64,000 nucleotides of DNA from Flavobacterium amniphilum (GTDB lineage: Bacteria > Bacteroidota > Bacteroidia > Flavobacteriales > Flavobacteriaceae). The position numbers and the translations under genes are program-made. Under the pieces are notes generated by a model, which saw only the letters and a list, made by a program, of their open reading frames with translations, searched no databases and had not been told where the DNA came from. Positions 43,425 to 53,286 of the stretch are shown here, in pieces (the first letter of the stretch is position 1; every line of letters begins with the position of its first letter). The DNA lies in NCBI RefSeq assembly GCF_023634845.1, contig NZ_JAMLJL010000001.1:1-64000 (forward strand), written 5' to 3'.

Positions 43425-44846
43425 TTACAATGATGCAGGAAACAACACTCTGTAAGTTCCCACATTAACCGTTCTGATTGTAGAACCGTATTTTGCATTG
43501 ATTGCTTCAATAAATTTATTTGCTATTAAAGCATATCCGCGAGGTGAAGGATGCACACCGTCCAAAGAGAAAGCACCACCTGTTACGAAATCTTCTTTTA
43601 AAGTATATCCGTTAGCCACAACACCGTTAGGACTTGTTAACAAACTCATTACTGTTTTTGCATCAACATAAGCTAAACCATTAGCAGAAGCTGCTGCTTC
43701 GATTGTTACGTTATAAGCATCAGTCGCAGCAATAATTTCATCAACCTCGTTTTTACTAACAATCCATTTGTCAGCTAAAGGAACAGAAACACCGTTAATC
43801 ATTGCAGGATTACCACCCACCAATGTTCCGATAAAAGTTCTTGAAGGTAATACCGGATAATCATTTGCAGTAGCCGGTCTGTAAGAAGGGATTCCGTAAG
43901 GTGTCAAATCAGTCAAATAACTATCCACAATAATTACCGGATTTGCCCCCACTTGAAAAACAACCCTTCTTCTGTCTGCTTCCGCCTGAGTTATCCAGCC
44001 ATTAGCAACCGCAACAGCAAGACCACCGTTGTATGTTGCATAACCACTGTTCAATTGAGTTACCTGAGCCGAGTTTAAAGCAACTGGGTTATACGGAACA
44101 GTTGTAAAGTGAGGCAAAGATGTTACATATGGTAAATTAGCAACAACCCCTTTTCTTCCTCCATTTGACAATTGCGTCGCCAAAGCATTATAAGAAGCAT
44201 TAAAAGTAGCCGTAGGTGTAATTGGATTTGTCCCATCACCACCTGACAAAGCATAACCCAAAACATCATTACCTCCAATCCACAATGAAAAGAAAGTTGG
44301 TTGTTGTGTTAATGCATCAGCCAAAACAGTAGTACTTCCTGAAGAAGCAAATCTCACAAAGTAAGGATTTGCCGTAGGAGGTATTGTTCCCAATCCCCCA
44401 ATATTTCCGTATCCAGCTGCCAATAAATGATAACTTTTCGCTCCCGGCACACCTAGATTTGAAAAAGAACCCGACAAATGCACTGACACATCAGTAGTAG
44501 AAGTTCCCGAAACCGGAACGGGCGCAGTTCCATTAAAATAAAGTCTTGGACCACCTAATGCCGCATTGGTAAAACCTCCAATATTATCATTCATGAAAGG
44601 AATTGTAAAATCACCTCCGCCCGCAGCTTCAAATTGCCCGGCCAAAATTGAAGGATAAGAAGTCTCCTGCCCTAATTTAAATAAAGCATTATCACTGAAA
44701 CCTGCCGCAAAAGAATCTCCCAATGCAACATATTTAGAAAAGTCTGCAGTTCCCGGCGATACAGTTTCATCAACTTTTGCATCATCGTCTCCACACGCTA
44801 CAAAGGTTAACGAAACCAAAAATAGCCATTTGAAATTTTTAATCAT
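43425..44846 (-). CDS. SGNH/GDSL-type hydrolase lipoprotein
   Basis: A 473-residue lipoprotein (Cys18 in FVACGDDD, followed by acidic residues that favour outer-membrane or surface location in this phylum). The SGNH hydrolase motifs are present: ALGDSFAAGF with nucleophile Ser45, a NxxLGGPRLY-type region, GGNDVLGYAL with the block III Asn, and DGVHPSPRGYALIAN with the Asp-His dyad near residue 430. It may cleave ester-linked lipids or acyl groups from glycans. It lies 30 bases downstream of a TonB-dependent receptor gene, and both share one terminator, so substrate cleavage and uptake are probably linked. Confidence 0.88.
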   Translation of the reverse strand: MIKNFKWLFLVSLTFVACGDDDAKVDETVSPGTADFSKYVALGDSFAAGFSDNALFKLGQETSYPSILAGQFEAAGGGDFTIPFMNDNIGGFTNAALGGPRLYFNGTAPVPVSGTSTTDVSVHLSGSFSNLGVPGAKSYHLLAAGYGNIGGLGTIPPTANPYFVRFASSGSTTVLADALTQQPTFFSLWIGGNDVLGYALSGGDGTNPITPTATFNASYNALATQLSNGGRKGVVANLPYVTSLPHFTTVPYNPVALNSAQVTQLNSGYATYNGGLAVAVANGWITQAEADRRRVVFQVGANPVIIVDSYLTDLTPYGIPSYRPATANDYPVLPSRTFIGTLVGGNPAMINGVSVPLADKWIVSKNEVDEIIAATDAYNVTIEAAASANGLAYVDAKTVMSLLTSPNGVVANGYTLKEDFVTGGAFSLDGVHPSPRGYALIANKFIEAINAKYGSTIRTVNVGTYRVLFPASL

Positions 44847-44876
44847 ATACTTTTACTTTTAATAAGTTTAACTTGA

Positions 44877-47672
44877 TTACGGATTAATAGTCCAAGATGC
44901 GTAGTATTGTTGTCCAATATTACCGGCTCCGGGAACCTGAATATAATCTTTACCTCCGATATTAGCACCACCAACTTTAATCACTGATTTCAAGAAAGGA
45001 ATGGTGTAATTAATTTGCGCGTCAAACACAACGTTTTCAGGAACCATAGCATCAACAAATGAAGACTGCCATAAATATTCTGAATTCCATCTTACGTTTG
45101 TATTAAATCCAAAGTTTTTGAATAATTTCTCACTTCCGAAAGAACCTTTAACTCTATGCTTAGGCGTATTGAATCCTGCTTCAAAACTTGGATCAGAAGC
45201 TTGGTCAAATTTGAATTCAGAGTAGTTGTAGCTAGCTCCAAGATCAAACATCGCTACTTTTCTGTTCACCCCAATACCAAAACCTAATGAAGTAATATCA
45301 GCTTTAGAGTTTGTATACACCTGATACACTCTTCTATCTCCGTTAACCAAAGCCGCAATTGACTCCGGACTTCCAACAGTACCATAATAAGGCGCAATAA
45401 CGTTAGCTGTATTGATAAAGTCATTATACATATTATAGTATCCGTTAATATCTACAGCTGTTTTTTGAACATTTGCTCTATATCCTAATTCAAATGCCTG
45501 TACTTTTTCAGGCTTAACCAATCCATAAGAAGAAGCTTCAAGTACACTTGGGTCTCCTGTAGCTGAAAAAGCCTGCACAGAAGCCGAAGTAAATGAATTG
45601 AAATAAGCATTATTACCATTCATTCCGATAGTTGCCGGGTTACCCATAGCCTGTCCGTTAGCACTTACATTTACAGTTTCTGTAAAACGCTCTAAGTTTT
45701 CAGGTGCCGAACCAATCAATGCGAATGGACCTAAATCCAATCCGATGTATTGATCCTGAGTTGTCGGGTTACGGAAACCAGTTTGATAAGAAGCACGGAA
45801 ATTATGTTGTTTTTCAGCACCGGCAGCATATGTAAGTGATACTCTTGGCGAAATATTTCCGTCGAAGTTTTGAGATTTATCATAGCGAAGAGATCCTGTG
45901 AATTTCATTCTCTCTTCCATAAATTTCTTTTGTAATTGTGTATAAACACCGTACTCACTATACTTTAAAGGACCGTCAAAATCTGTAAAGATAGTTCCGT
46001 CAGAATTCATCACATATTCTCTTGCAGATCCACCAACCTGAATCTCAGCAAAGTCGATTAAATCTTTGAAGTTATAATTTAAATCCGTGTGGTACAATTT
46101 AGATTCATCTTTGAATTTAGCACCAGTTGTCAAATTTGGATCTTTAGTTACCGAAGACAATGCTGCATTGTAAGCAGGACTTCCCGGTACAAATCTTCCC
46201 GTATCAGCAGTTTGTCTGGCAATAATGTGCGCATTTTCAGGCGTCTGACCTGCCAATGTAGCCTGAATATAAGCTCCGGCATATTGTCCAAACCAAGTTG
46301 AATCCGATTTCCATGCGCGGTTAACGTTCCATGCTGCAAAACGCATATCATAAGAATTACCTGCATCCTCAGTTGTCATATATCCTCTTGCAAAGAAGTT
46401 TCTACCTTTGATCTCCAATTTTGTCTGATCCATATAGAAATCTTTCAACGAGTATCTGTTAGCTCCCTGATAAATAGTATTACCAAAACCTAATTTATGT
46501 TGTGCGATAATTTCAATGTCTTTCGCAAAAGTACTTGAAGAATTTGCCCATGGACGGAAATGCAATGAAGCATCAAATTTGAAACTTTCAACTTTGTTAC
46601 TATTCAAATCTTTTTCAGCATATCCTGTTCTTGCAACATTGTAGTTTGGTAATAAATTAACTGCAGCAGCAGGAATTAAACCCAAATTTGCCAAAGTTTG
46701 ACCTACAGTTTTAATATTTGTAGACACTTCATCTCCATAAGTATTCAAACCATCATAGTTCGGATTGAAGTCCAAACCTGTAAAATTTTGTGCCAAATCT
46801 CTTCTGTCATTAGCAATCCATTCTGTTGCAGACAAAACTGAGAAATTAGCTTTTGCAGCAAAATGATCAGAGAATTTTTTAGCAGCTCTGATACCAAAGT
46901 CATACACAGGATTATCTCCCGCTGTTTGCTGTACCGTTCTTCCGTATTTGAAATAAGTCGAAATCCCCTCTTTTGTAAATGGGCTTCTACTATTCATAAA
47001 AATAATTCCGTTAAAAGCATTCGCTCCATATAACGCAGATGATGCACCAGGAAGAATTTCAACACTACCGGCATCAACATCATTTAAACCTAACAAGTTA
47101 CCCAAGATAAAGTTCAACGCCGGAGATGAGTTATCCATACCATCTACCAACTGCATGAAACGCGTATTGGCTACAGTAGCAAATCCTCTGGCATTAACTG
47201 ATTTAAATCCGAAACTACTGGTATTAAAATGAATATCTTTCATATTCTCAAGACCATCATAAAAAGTAGCAGCCGTGGTATTCTTGATATCTTTGATACC
47301 CATTCTTTCAATTGTAACCGGAGACTCAAGAACTCTTTCCGGGGCTCTTGACGCAGAGATTACAATCTCATTTAATTTTGTTGATTCTTCAGCCAAAACA
47401 ACCACGATTTCCTGCTCTTTGGAATTAACCTGAACAGTTTGCGCAGTAAATCCCATCATCGTTACCTCTATTGTAAGCGGGAAAGAATTTTGTGTTTTTA
47501 AAGTAAATTTTCCGTCAAATCCGGCCGAAGTCCCCGAAGTAGACCCAACCACTTTAACGTTTGCACCAGGTACAGGCTGACTTTTATCATCTGTAACTGT
47601 TCCTGAAATTGTTGTTTGCGCAAAAGTTAATACGCTAAAAAACAATGACAAAATAGTAAAATAGATTCTCAT
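44877..47672 (-). CDS. TonB-dependent outer-membrane receptor with carboxypeptidase-regulatory-like head
   Basis: A 931-residue outer-membrane transporter. Signal peptide ending TFAQ at about 19; a carboxypeptidase-regulatory-like domain at about 20-95 (TTISGTVTDDKSQPVPGANV, GFDGKFTLKT); the plug domain at about 110-225 (IVISASRAPERVLESP, VEILPGASSALYGANAFNGII); then the 22-strand barrel, ending SWTINP. Barrel strands alternate aromatic and polar residues. Not SusC-like in size, and there is no SusD gene. It is the first gene of an operon with the SGNH lipoprotein. The ligand is unknown; a lipid or an acylated compound would fit the neighbour. Confidence 0.92.
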   Translation of the reverse strand: MRIYFTILSLFFSVLTFAQTTISGTVTDDKSQPVPGANVKVVGSTSGTSAGFDGKFTLKTQNSFPLTIEVTMMGFTAQTVQVNSKEQEIVVVLAEESTKLNEIVISASRAPERVLESPVTIERMGIKDIKNTTAATFYDGLENMKDIHFNTSSFGFKSVNARGFATVANTRFMQLVDGMDNSSPALNFILGNLLGLNDVDAGSVEILPGASSALYGANAFNGIIFMNSRSPFTKEGISTYFKYGRTVQQTAGDNPVYDFGIRAAKKFSDHFAAKANFSVLSATEWIANDRRDLAQNFTGLDFNPNYDGLNTYGDEVSTNIKTVGQTLANLGLIPAAAVNLLPNYNVARTGYAEKDLNSNKVESFKFDASLHFRPWANSSSTFAKDIEIIAQHKLGFGNTIYQGANRYSLKDFYMDQTKLEIKGRNFFARGYMTTEDAGNSYDMRFAAWNVNRAWKSDSTWFGQYAGAYIQATLAGQTPENAHIIARQTADTGRFVPGSPAYNAALSSVTKDPNLTTGAKFKDESKLYHTDLNYNFKDLIDFAEIQVGGSAREYVMNSDGTIFTDFDGPLKYSEYGVYTQLQKKFMEERMKFTGSLRYDKSQNFDGNISPRVSLTYAAGAEKQHNFRASYQTGFRNPTTQDQYIGLDLGPFALIGSAPENLERFTETVNVSANGQAMGNPATIGMNGNNAYFNSFTSASVQAFSATGDPSVLEASSYGLVKPEKVQAFELGYRANVQKTAVDINGYYNMYNDFINTANVIAPYYGTVGSPESIAALVNGDRRVYQVYTNSKADITSLGFGIGVNRKVAMFDLGASYNYSEFKFDQASDPSFEAGFNTPKHRVKGSFGSEKLFKNFGFNTNVRWNSEYLWQSSFVDAMVPENVVFDAQINYTIPFLKSVIKVGGANIGGKDYIQVPGAGNIGQQYYASWTINP

Positions 47673-47905
47673 TCTTCTTTGAATTTTGTTGGTTTATAAA
47701 GCCAAATTACGATAATAATTGTAAAATATAAAAAAGTAGATTAAAACTTTCTAATATTTTAGGCATTCCACAGCATGTTAAGACACTAAAATTTGATAGT
47801 TTTTTAAATATTTATTAAAATTTTAACATTTAATTAAAAGAATAAATATTATGCATACATAGTAAATATAAAAAAGCGAGAAAAATAAAAATATTGTTTT
47901 AATAA

Positions 47906-47932
47906 AAAAAGCGGGAAAAAATCCCGCTTTTT
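47906..47932 (-). terminator. Terminator after glmS
   Basis: AAAAAGCGGGA (47906-47916) and TCCCGCTTTTT (47922-47932) form an 11-bp stem around AAAAA, 25 bases past the glmS stop. Confidence 0.9.
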
Positions 47933-47957
47933 ACAATTATTTTACTAAAATTTTACA

Positions 47958-49805
47958 TTATTCCACAGTAACTGACTTCGCAAGGTTTCTCGGCTGGTCG
48001 ACATTACAACCTCTCATAACCGCTATGTGGTATGAAAGCAATTGCAAAGGAATAGTTGTTAACAAAGGTGACAACGCATCCGAAGTTTCAGGAATTTCGA
48101 TAACATGATCAGCTAAAGCCCTAACCTGTTCATCTCCTTTAGTCACAACTGCAATTATTTTTCCACTACGCGATTTAATTTCCTGGATATTACTCACCAC
48201 TTTATCGTAATGCCCTTGTTTAGGCGCAATTACCACAACAGGCATTTGTTCATCTATCAATGCGATAGGTCCATGCTTCATTTCTGCCGCCGGATAACCT
48301 TCTGCATGGATATAAGAAATCTCTTTTAACTTCAAAGCACCTTCCAAGGCTACAGGGAAATTATACCCTCTTCCAAGGTAAAGACAATTAGGCGCATCTT
48401 TATAAACAGAAGCAATTTGTTTTGAAATTTCATTAGTCTCCAACGCTTCCTTCACTTTTTCCGGAATCGTTTCAAGTTCTAACAAGTATCTGTGATATTC
48501 AGAATTTGACAAAGTTCCTTTGATTTTAGCCAAACGTAATGCAATCATCGTTAAAACCGTGATCTGAGTAGTAAATGCTTTTGTTGAAGCAACACCAATT
48601 TCTGGACCCGCATGAGTATAAGCACCGGCATGAGATTCTCTCGAAATTGACGAACCAACCACATTACAAACACCAAATACAAAAGCTCCTTTTTCTTTAG
48701 CTAATTTAATTGCCGCCAAAGTATCAGCTGTTTCTCCAGATTGTGAAATTGCAATAACTACATCCTTATCACTGATAATTGGATTTCTGTAACGGAATTC
48801 AGAAGCATATTCCACTTCAACAGGTATACGTGCAAATTCTTCAAAAATATATTCAGCTACCAATCCCGCATGCCATGAAGTACCACATGCAATAATTAAT
48901 ATTCTTTGTGCGTTCGTGAATTTTTCAATATTATCTTCAACACCTGCCATTCTCACAATTCCTTCATTTGCATGTAGGCGTCCACGGTAAGTATCACGGA
49001 TCACATTAGGCTGTTCGTAGATTTCTTTCATCATAAAATGATCGTAACCTCCTTTTTCAATCTGCTCCAAATTCATCTGCAATTCCTGAACATAAGGATC
49101 TACTAATGAATCATCCTTAATTTTACGGACTTTCATCGGTTTGTTCAAACGGACAATCGCCATTTCTTCATCTTCAAGATAAATAGCATTGGATGTATAT
49201 TCGATAAAAGGAGAAGCATCAGAAGCAATGAAAAACTCATCCTTTCCTAAACCAATCGCTAAAGGACTCCCTAAACGGGCCACAACAATTTCATCCGGTT
49301 TTTGTTTATCAAAAACACAAATCGCATACGCACCCACAACTTGGTTCAAAGCCACCTGAACCGCCTTGCCTAATTTAAGATTATCTTTTTTCTGTACGTC
49401 TTCAATTAAATTAATCAATACCTCAGTATCTGTATCTGATTTGAAAACATAACCTCTTTTAATTAATTCTTTTTTTAATGGTTCGTAATTTTCGATAATA
49501 CCATTATGAACAATTACTAAATTTCCTGAATTGGAAAGGTGAGGATGTGAATTCACATCATTTGGAACCCCATGGGTTGCCCAACGCGTGTGTCCAATCC
49601 CGATTGATCCGTTTAAAGAAATTTCTTTAACAGCTCTTTCTTCAAGATCAGAAACTTTTCCTTTTGTTTTCGACAGTTTTAAATCGGTTCCATCATACAA
49701 AACCACTCCTGCACTGTCATACCCTCTATATTCTAATCGCTTTAGCCCTTTAATAATTAAGGGATAAGCTTCTCTATGTCCAATGTAACCTACAATTCCA
49801 CACAT
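47958..49805 (-). CDS. glmS: Glutamine-fructose-6-phosphate aminotransferase
   Basis: First enzyme of amino-sugar synthesis; makes glucosamine-6-phosphate for peptidoglycan and lipopolysaccharide. The 615-residue protein has the class II glutaminase domain with nucleophile Cys2 (MCGIVGYIG), HTRWATHG and NSHPHL, and two SIS domains (CGTSWHAGLVAEY, SQSGETADTLAAIK, LGRGYNFPVALEGALKLKE) ending KSVTVE. Length is normal. No glmS-type ribozyme is seen in the short upstream gap of 10 bases. It is the third gene of an operon with a half-length glycogen synthase and a DUF4270 lipoprotein. Confidence 0.98.
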   Translation of the reverse strand: MCGIVGYIGHREAYPLIIKGLKRLEYRGYDSAGVVLYDGTDLKLSKTKGKVSDLEERAVKEISLNGSIGIGHTRWATHGVPNDVNSHPHLSNSGNLVIVHNGIIENYEPLKKELIKRGYVFKSDTDTEVLINLIEDVQKKDNLKLGKAVQVALNQVVGAYAICVFDKQKPDEIVVARLGSPLAIGLGKDEFFIASDASPFIEYTSNAIYLEDEEMAIVRLNKPMKVRKIKDDSLVDPYVQELQMNLEQIEKGGYDHFMMKEIYEQPNVIRDTYRGRLHANEGIVRMAGVEDNIEKFTNAQRILIIACGTSWHAGLVAEYIFEEFARIPVEVEYASEFRYRNPIISDKDVVIAISQSGETADTLAAIKLAKEKGAFVFGVCNVVGSSISRESHAGAYTHAGPEIGVASTKAFTTQITVLTMIALRLAKIKGTLSNSEYHRYLLELETIPEKVKEALETNEISKQIASVYKDAPNCLYLGRGYNFPVALEGALKLKEISYIHAEGYPAAEMKHGPIALIDEQMPVVVIAPKQGHYDKVVSNIQEIKSRSGKIIAVVTKGDEQVRALADHVIEIPETSDALSPLLTTIPLQLLSYHIAVMRGCNVDQPRNLAKSVTVE

Positions 49806-49815
49806 ACTACTTTTG

Positions 49816-51498
49816 TTAATTTGGTTTTGTGTAATAAATTCTAAACTTCACGCTATCTGCACCGGCATTACTTCCATAAAGAATAGTTCCCTGTGGACTC
49901 GTAATTGAACCAACCGGCAATGTTTTAAGAGTTTTCGCCTCACTGTCCCAGCTACCACTTGATGGTGGAGTTTGCAAACTACCATAAGCCGGATTATTGA
50001 TGTTTTCAGTTACAACCAATCCTAAGCGCACATTATCCTGCTTGTCTTTAAGAATTCTGTTAACATGTTCAGTGATACGTATTCTGTATATTTTCTTTTC
50101 ATCATCATCAATTTCTTTCTTCTCAAGTATTCCGCCAAACATAAATTTATTACGCTTAGAATTAGATGCATTCACTGAATTATCAAAATTATAATCGTAT
50201 AAAACTTTGTTATTGTCAACATCAAAAAGATAAACCCTTAAAGGCTCATTTTTCAAATTCATAAGAGATGTATTGACAGTAAAATACAAGCTGGCATCAT
50301 TAATTAAAACTTTTTGCGCCTTCAAATTATCGATTTCTGCTTGGGTAAAAATTTCAATTATCGACATTGATCCTTCTCCACCTTTCAGGTACAATTTTTG
50401 ATCACCGTTAATTCTGTCCGGATTACTTACCGCATTAGCATAAGTCGCGTTTTCGGTTTTATTGAAAAGGTTTGCAGTTATAGCTCCGTTAAATATCAGT
50501 CCAAATTCTTTCATTGGCCTGTCATTTCCAACAGGTGTTGAAACACCATTTACTGTTTTATTAACTATTAAATCTTCTTTATAATAAATTACGACATTTC
50601 CTTTAGAGAAATCTAAGCTCATCATAGTGCCTTGATCAGCATCCTGAACCTGAAAATACAACCCTTTGAAATAGGTTTTGAAAATATTGTTATTAGCCAG
50701 TTTACTTGATGCTGCCTGAATGATGTGAGTCTTAAAATAATCCTTATCCAAATGAAGTCTCATGGAAGGCTGAAGTCTTTTCTCAACATTTTCCTTTTCT
50801 TTTGGTCTGGTATGCTGCATCACATAAAAATTCGGATTTGTTTCATCTTTAGTGCTTTTCACTTTATACTTAACAACCTCTCGGGCATCAGGCACGAAAG
50901 CTGTATTTTCTTTTGCTTCAGTACTATTATTTAAAACCCCACTGTCAATCTGACTGCTGAAATTCGCATCCTGATTGGAATAATATTTTTGTGAAGCTTC
51001 AAGATTATTTGGATCAAATTCATTTAACTGAAATCCGTTTCTAAAAACCTTTAAATTAATTGGCTTGTAATTACCGTCATTCGCACTGACCGGATCTGTC
51101 GTATTAATTGAATCCAATTCGAATTTACTGATTCCCGAACTTTCTATTTTCAACAACTTATAAGAATACGGAATACTCAGCACCACACTGTCAATTTCGA
51201 TATTTGCACCAAACGTTGGTGCAGGTGTTGCCATTTGAACCTGAGTCACAAAATTCGCAACTGTTTTTCCAAAAATCGGATCATTGGAAATTCCCAACTG
51301 ATTAATTGGCAAGTTATTCGTTTGAACCGGTGTAATTCTTTGATTATAAGCTTTCACCGAATAAGGCGAACCAATGAAATCATAGTTCTCCCCTTCAATA
51401 ATATCACCACCAACAGTATTGAAATCCTTGTCACAAGAAATTAAAAAAATAGAAAATAAAGCTGTAAAAGCATATTTTGTAAAAACGGTCTTCTTCAT
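49816..51498 (-). CDS. DUF4270-family lipoprotein
   Basis: A 560-residue lipoprotein with Cys22 in FLISCDKDF. The mature protein matches the DUF4270 layout: an N-terminal FNTVGGDIIEGENYDFIGSPYSVKAYNQRI region, a middle with IEIDSVVLSIPYSY, and a C-terminal half with GSMSIIEIFTQAEIDNLKAQKVLINDASLYF (short forms FNTVGGDIIEGE and IEIDSVVLSIPYSY are decisive). The role of the domain is unknown; it is thought to be an outer-membrane or surface protein. It lies 8 bases after the glycogen-synthase-like gene and 10 bases before glmS, a tight operon. Confidence 0.85.
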   Translation of the reverse strand: MKKTVFTKYAFTALFSIFLISCDKDFNTVGGDIIEGENYDFIGSPYSVKAYNQRITPVQTNNLPINQLGISNDPIFGKTVANFVTQVQMATPAPTFGANIEIDSVVLSIPYSYKLLKIESSGISKFELDSINTTDPVSANDGNYKPINLKVFRNGFQLNEFDPNNLEASQKYYSNQDANFSSQIDSGVLNNSTEAKENTAFVPDAREVVKYKVKSTKDETNPNFYVMQHTRPKEKENVEKRLQPSMRLHLDKDYFKTHIIQAASSKLANNNIFKTYFKGLYFQVQDADQGTMMSLDFSKGNVVIYYKEDLIVNKTVNGVSTPVGNDRPMKEFGLIFNGAITANLFNKTENATYANAVSNPDRINGDQKLYLKGGEGSMSIIEIFTQAEIDNLKAQKVLINDASLYFTVNTSLMNLKNEPLRVYLFDVDNNKVLYDYNFDNSVNASNSKRNKFMFGGILEKKEIDDDEKKIYRIRITEHVNRILKDKQDNVRLGLVVTENINNPAYGSLQTPPSSGSWDSEAKTLKTLPVGSITSPQGTILYGSNAGADSVKFRIYYTKPN

Positions 51499-51506
51499 TA
51501 TTTTGA

Positions 51507-52316
51507 TTAACCTAAAATTTGATTTTTGTAAAAATTAGTGTACGCATCTGCGAATGCGTCTTTCGGGGTGAAAGGTAATAAAGGTTTTTTTGAAGCTTCT
51601 ATAAATTTTGTTAAAGTTGCTGAAACTTCTTCTGTTGCAATCACAACGCCATCCGAATGATTAATTGAAGCCATCATGATATTTTCAAAGGTCGGATTAT
51701 CCAACTCTTTAATTGCCTCATGGGGAATTCCGTCAAATTGTACTTTCTTACTCATTCCCATATCCAAAGTACCATCAAAAGCCGGATTAAACACTGAAGT
51801 AACAATTTTAGTATCAGCAAATAATGCATCATTTTTATAATAATGCTTCATATAGATAGGCAACATAGAAGCCATCCATCCCTGTACGTGAATAATATCA
51901 GGAACCCAATTCAGTTTCTTAACGGTTTCCACCACCCCTTTTGCAAAAAAGATAGCTCTTTCGTCATTATCCGGAAACAGAACACCTTCTTCATCTGTAA
52001 AAGTGGCTTTGCGTTTAAAGTACTCGTCGTTATCAATAAAATAAACCTGAATTCTTTCTTTAGGAATTGATGCCACCTTAATAATCAACGGCATATCCAC
52101 ATCATTGACAACCAGATTCATTCCTGACAGTCGAATAACCTCATGCAACTGGTGTCTTCTTTCATTCACATTCCCATAGCGAGGCATGAAAATACGTATT
52201 TGACCACCTTGATCATTAATCATTTTAGGCACATCATACGACATTAAAGAAACCTCATTTTCAGGCAGATAGGGCACTACTTCGGATGATACATATAAAA
52301 TCCTTTTATCCTCCAT
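51507..52316 (-). CDS. Glycogen/starch synthase-like protein, N-terminal GT5 domain only
   Basis: A 269-residue protein matching the catalytic N-terminal Rossmann half of bacterial glycogen synthase: ILYVSSEVVPY at the start (KxGG motif is absent; LPENEVSLMSYDVPKM takes its place), MPRYGNVNERRHQLHEV, DNDEYFKRKATFTDEEGV, FFAKGVVETVKKLNWVPDIIHVQGWMASMLP and VFNPAFDGTLDMG (given in part). The C-terminal GT-B half, which carries much of the sugar-nucleotide site, is missing, and the gene ends cleanly, so the short form is probably not a decayed gene. With glmS and a DUF4270 protein in one operon, a role in envelope sugar metabolism rather than glycogen storage is plausible. Activity is unknown. 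Confidence 0.8.
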   Translation of the reverse strand: MEDKRILYVSSEVVPYLPENEVSLMSYDVPKMINDQGGQIRIFMPRYGNVNERRHQLHEVIRLSGMNLVVNDVDMPLIIKVASIPKERIQVYFIDNDEYFKRKATFTDEEGVLFPDNDERAIFFAKGVVETVKKLNWVPDIIHVQGWMASMLPIYMKHYYKNDALFADTKIVTSVFNPAFDGTLDMGMSKKVQFDGIPHEAIKELDNPTFENIMMASINHSDGVVIATEEVSATLTKFIEASKKPLLPFTPKDAFADAYTNFYKNQILG

Positions 52317-52354
52317 GTTTTTATTTAGTTTTGTTTATTGGACAGAAATCCATG

Positions 52355-52362
52355 CAAAATTA
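52355..52362 (-). promoter_or_regulatory. TAnnTTTG -7 box for the GT5-DUF4270-glmS operon
   Basis: TAATTTTG on the minus strand, 38 bases before the start at 52316, divergent from the panC box. Confidence 0.6.
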
Positions 52363-52393
52363 CAAAAATTTACCGAGATATTGACTAAAATAG

Positions 52394-52401
52394 TAAGTTT
52401 G
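52394..52401 (+). promoter_or_regulatory. TAnnTTTG -7 box for panC
   Basis: TAAGTTTG, 22 bases before the panC ATG. Confidence 0.6.
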
Positions 52402-52423
52402 CATAGAATTTAAAAGAACTCGC

Positions 52424-53272
52424 ATGCCTGTTTTTGTCAAACAAAATGATTTAAAACTTTATTTAAAACCGCATATCAACAATAAAAGCAACGTTGGATT
52501 TGTTCCTACCATGGGCGCCTTACACCAAGGACATCTCTCTTTGATGGCAGAATCCCTTAAAAACAATTCCCTGACAGTTGTGAGTATTTTTATTAACCCA
52601 ACACAATTCAACAATCCGGACGACTTAAAAAAATATCCACGGACATTAGAAGCCGATGTTGCAAAAATTGAAGCATTGAATCCGGAAATCATAATATATG
52701 CACCTACAGTTGAAGACATATACGAAGGAAAAACAGAATCACAGCAGTTCGAATATGACGGTTTGGAATTCCAAATGGAAGGCAAACACCGTCCGGGTCA
52801 TTTTGACGGGGTAGGAACAATTGTGAAAAAACTATTTGAAATCATCCAACCAACAAACGCATACTTTGGAGAAAAAGACTTTCAGCAACTTCAAATCGTA
52901 AAAAAACTGGTTTCGAAATACAAAATTCCGGTTAATATTATTGGTTGTCCCATTCACAGAGAACCTAACGGATTAGCCATGAGTTCAAGAAACGAAAGAC
53001 TTGAAAAAAAGGAAAGAGAAAAAGCATCGGTTATTTATAGCATCCTCAAGGAAGCCAAAAAATTATTCCATACCAAAAGTGCCGGTGAAGTTTCAAAATG
53101 GGTAAATAACCAATTCAAAAAGCAAGAACTTTTCCAATTGGAATACTTCGAAATTGCCGACGAAAAAACACTTCTGGAATGTAAACGAAAAAGCAAAACC
53201 AAAAAATACCGCGGTTTTATTGCTGTTTTTGTAAACAATGTGCGACTCATTGACAACATCTCACTAAAATAA
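52424..53272 (+). CDS. panC: Pantothenate synthetase
   Basis: Joins pantoate and beta-alanine to pantothenate with ATP. The 282-residue protein has FVPTMGALHQGHLSLM (the HIGH-type ATP site), SIFINPTQFNNPDDLKKYPRT, PGHFDGVGTIVKKLF, NAYFGEKDFQQLQIVKKLV with the catalytic lysine region, and REPNGLAMSSRNERL with the KMSKS-like SSRN. Length is normal. It is followed by panD after 14 bases, so the two genes for the pantothenate branch lie together; panB is not in the window. Confidence 0.97.
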   Translation: MPVFVKQNDLKLYLKPHINNKSNVGFVPTMGALHQGHLSLMAESLKNNSLTVVSIFINPTQFNNPDDLKKYPRTLEADVAKIEALNPEIIIYAPTVEDIYEGKTESQQFEYDGLEFQMEGKHRPGHFDGVGTIVKKLFEIIQPTNAYFGEKDFQQLQIVKKLVSKYKIPVNIIGCPIHREPNGLAMSSRNERLEKKEREKASVIYSILKEAKKLFHTKSAGEVSKWVNNQFKKQELFQLEYFEIADEKTLLECKRKSKTKKYRGFIAVFVNNVRLIDNISLK

Positions 53273-53274
53273 TT

Positions 53275-53282
53275 TAACTTTG
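53275..53282 (+). promoter_or_regulatory. TAnnTTTG -7 box for panD, four bases from the ATG
   Basis: TAACTTTG lies between the panC stop and the panD ATG at 53287. panD may thus have its own near-leaderless transcript besides the panC read-through. Confidence 0.55.
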
Positions 53283-53286
53283 CATC

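Noticed and set aside
49806..49815. A glmS ribozyme upstream of glmS
   Set aside because: Only 10 bases separate glmS from the previous gene, and such ribozymes are typical of Firmicutes.
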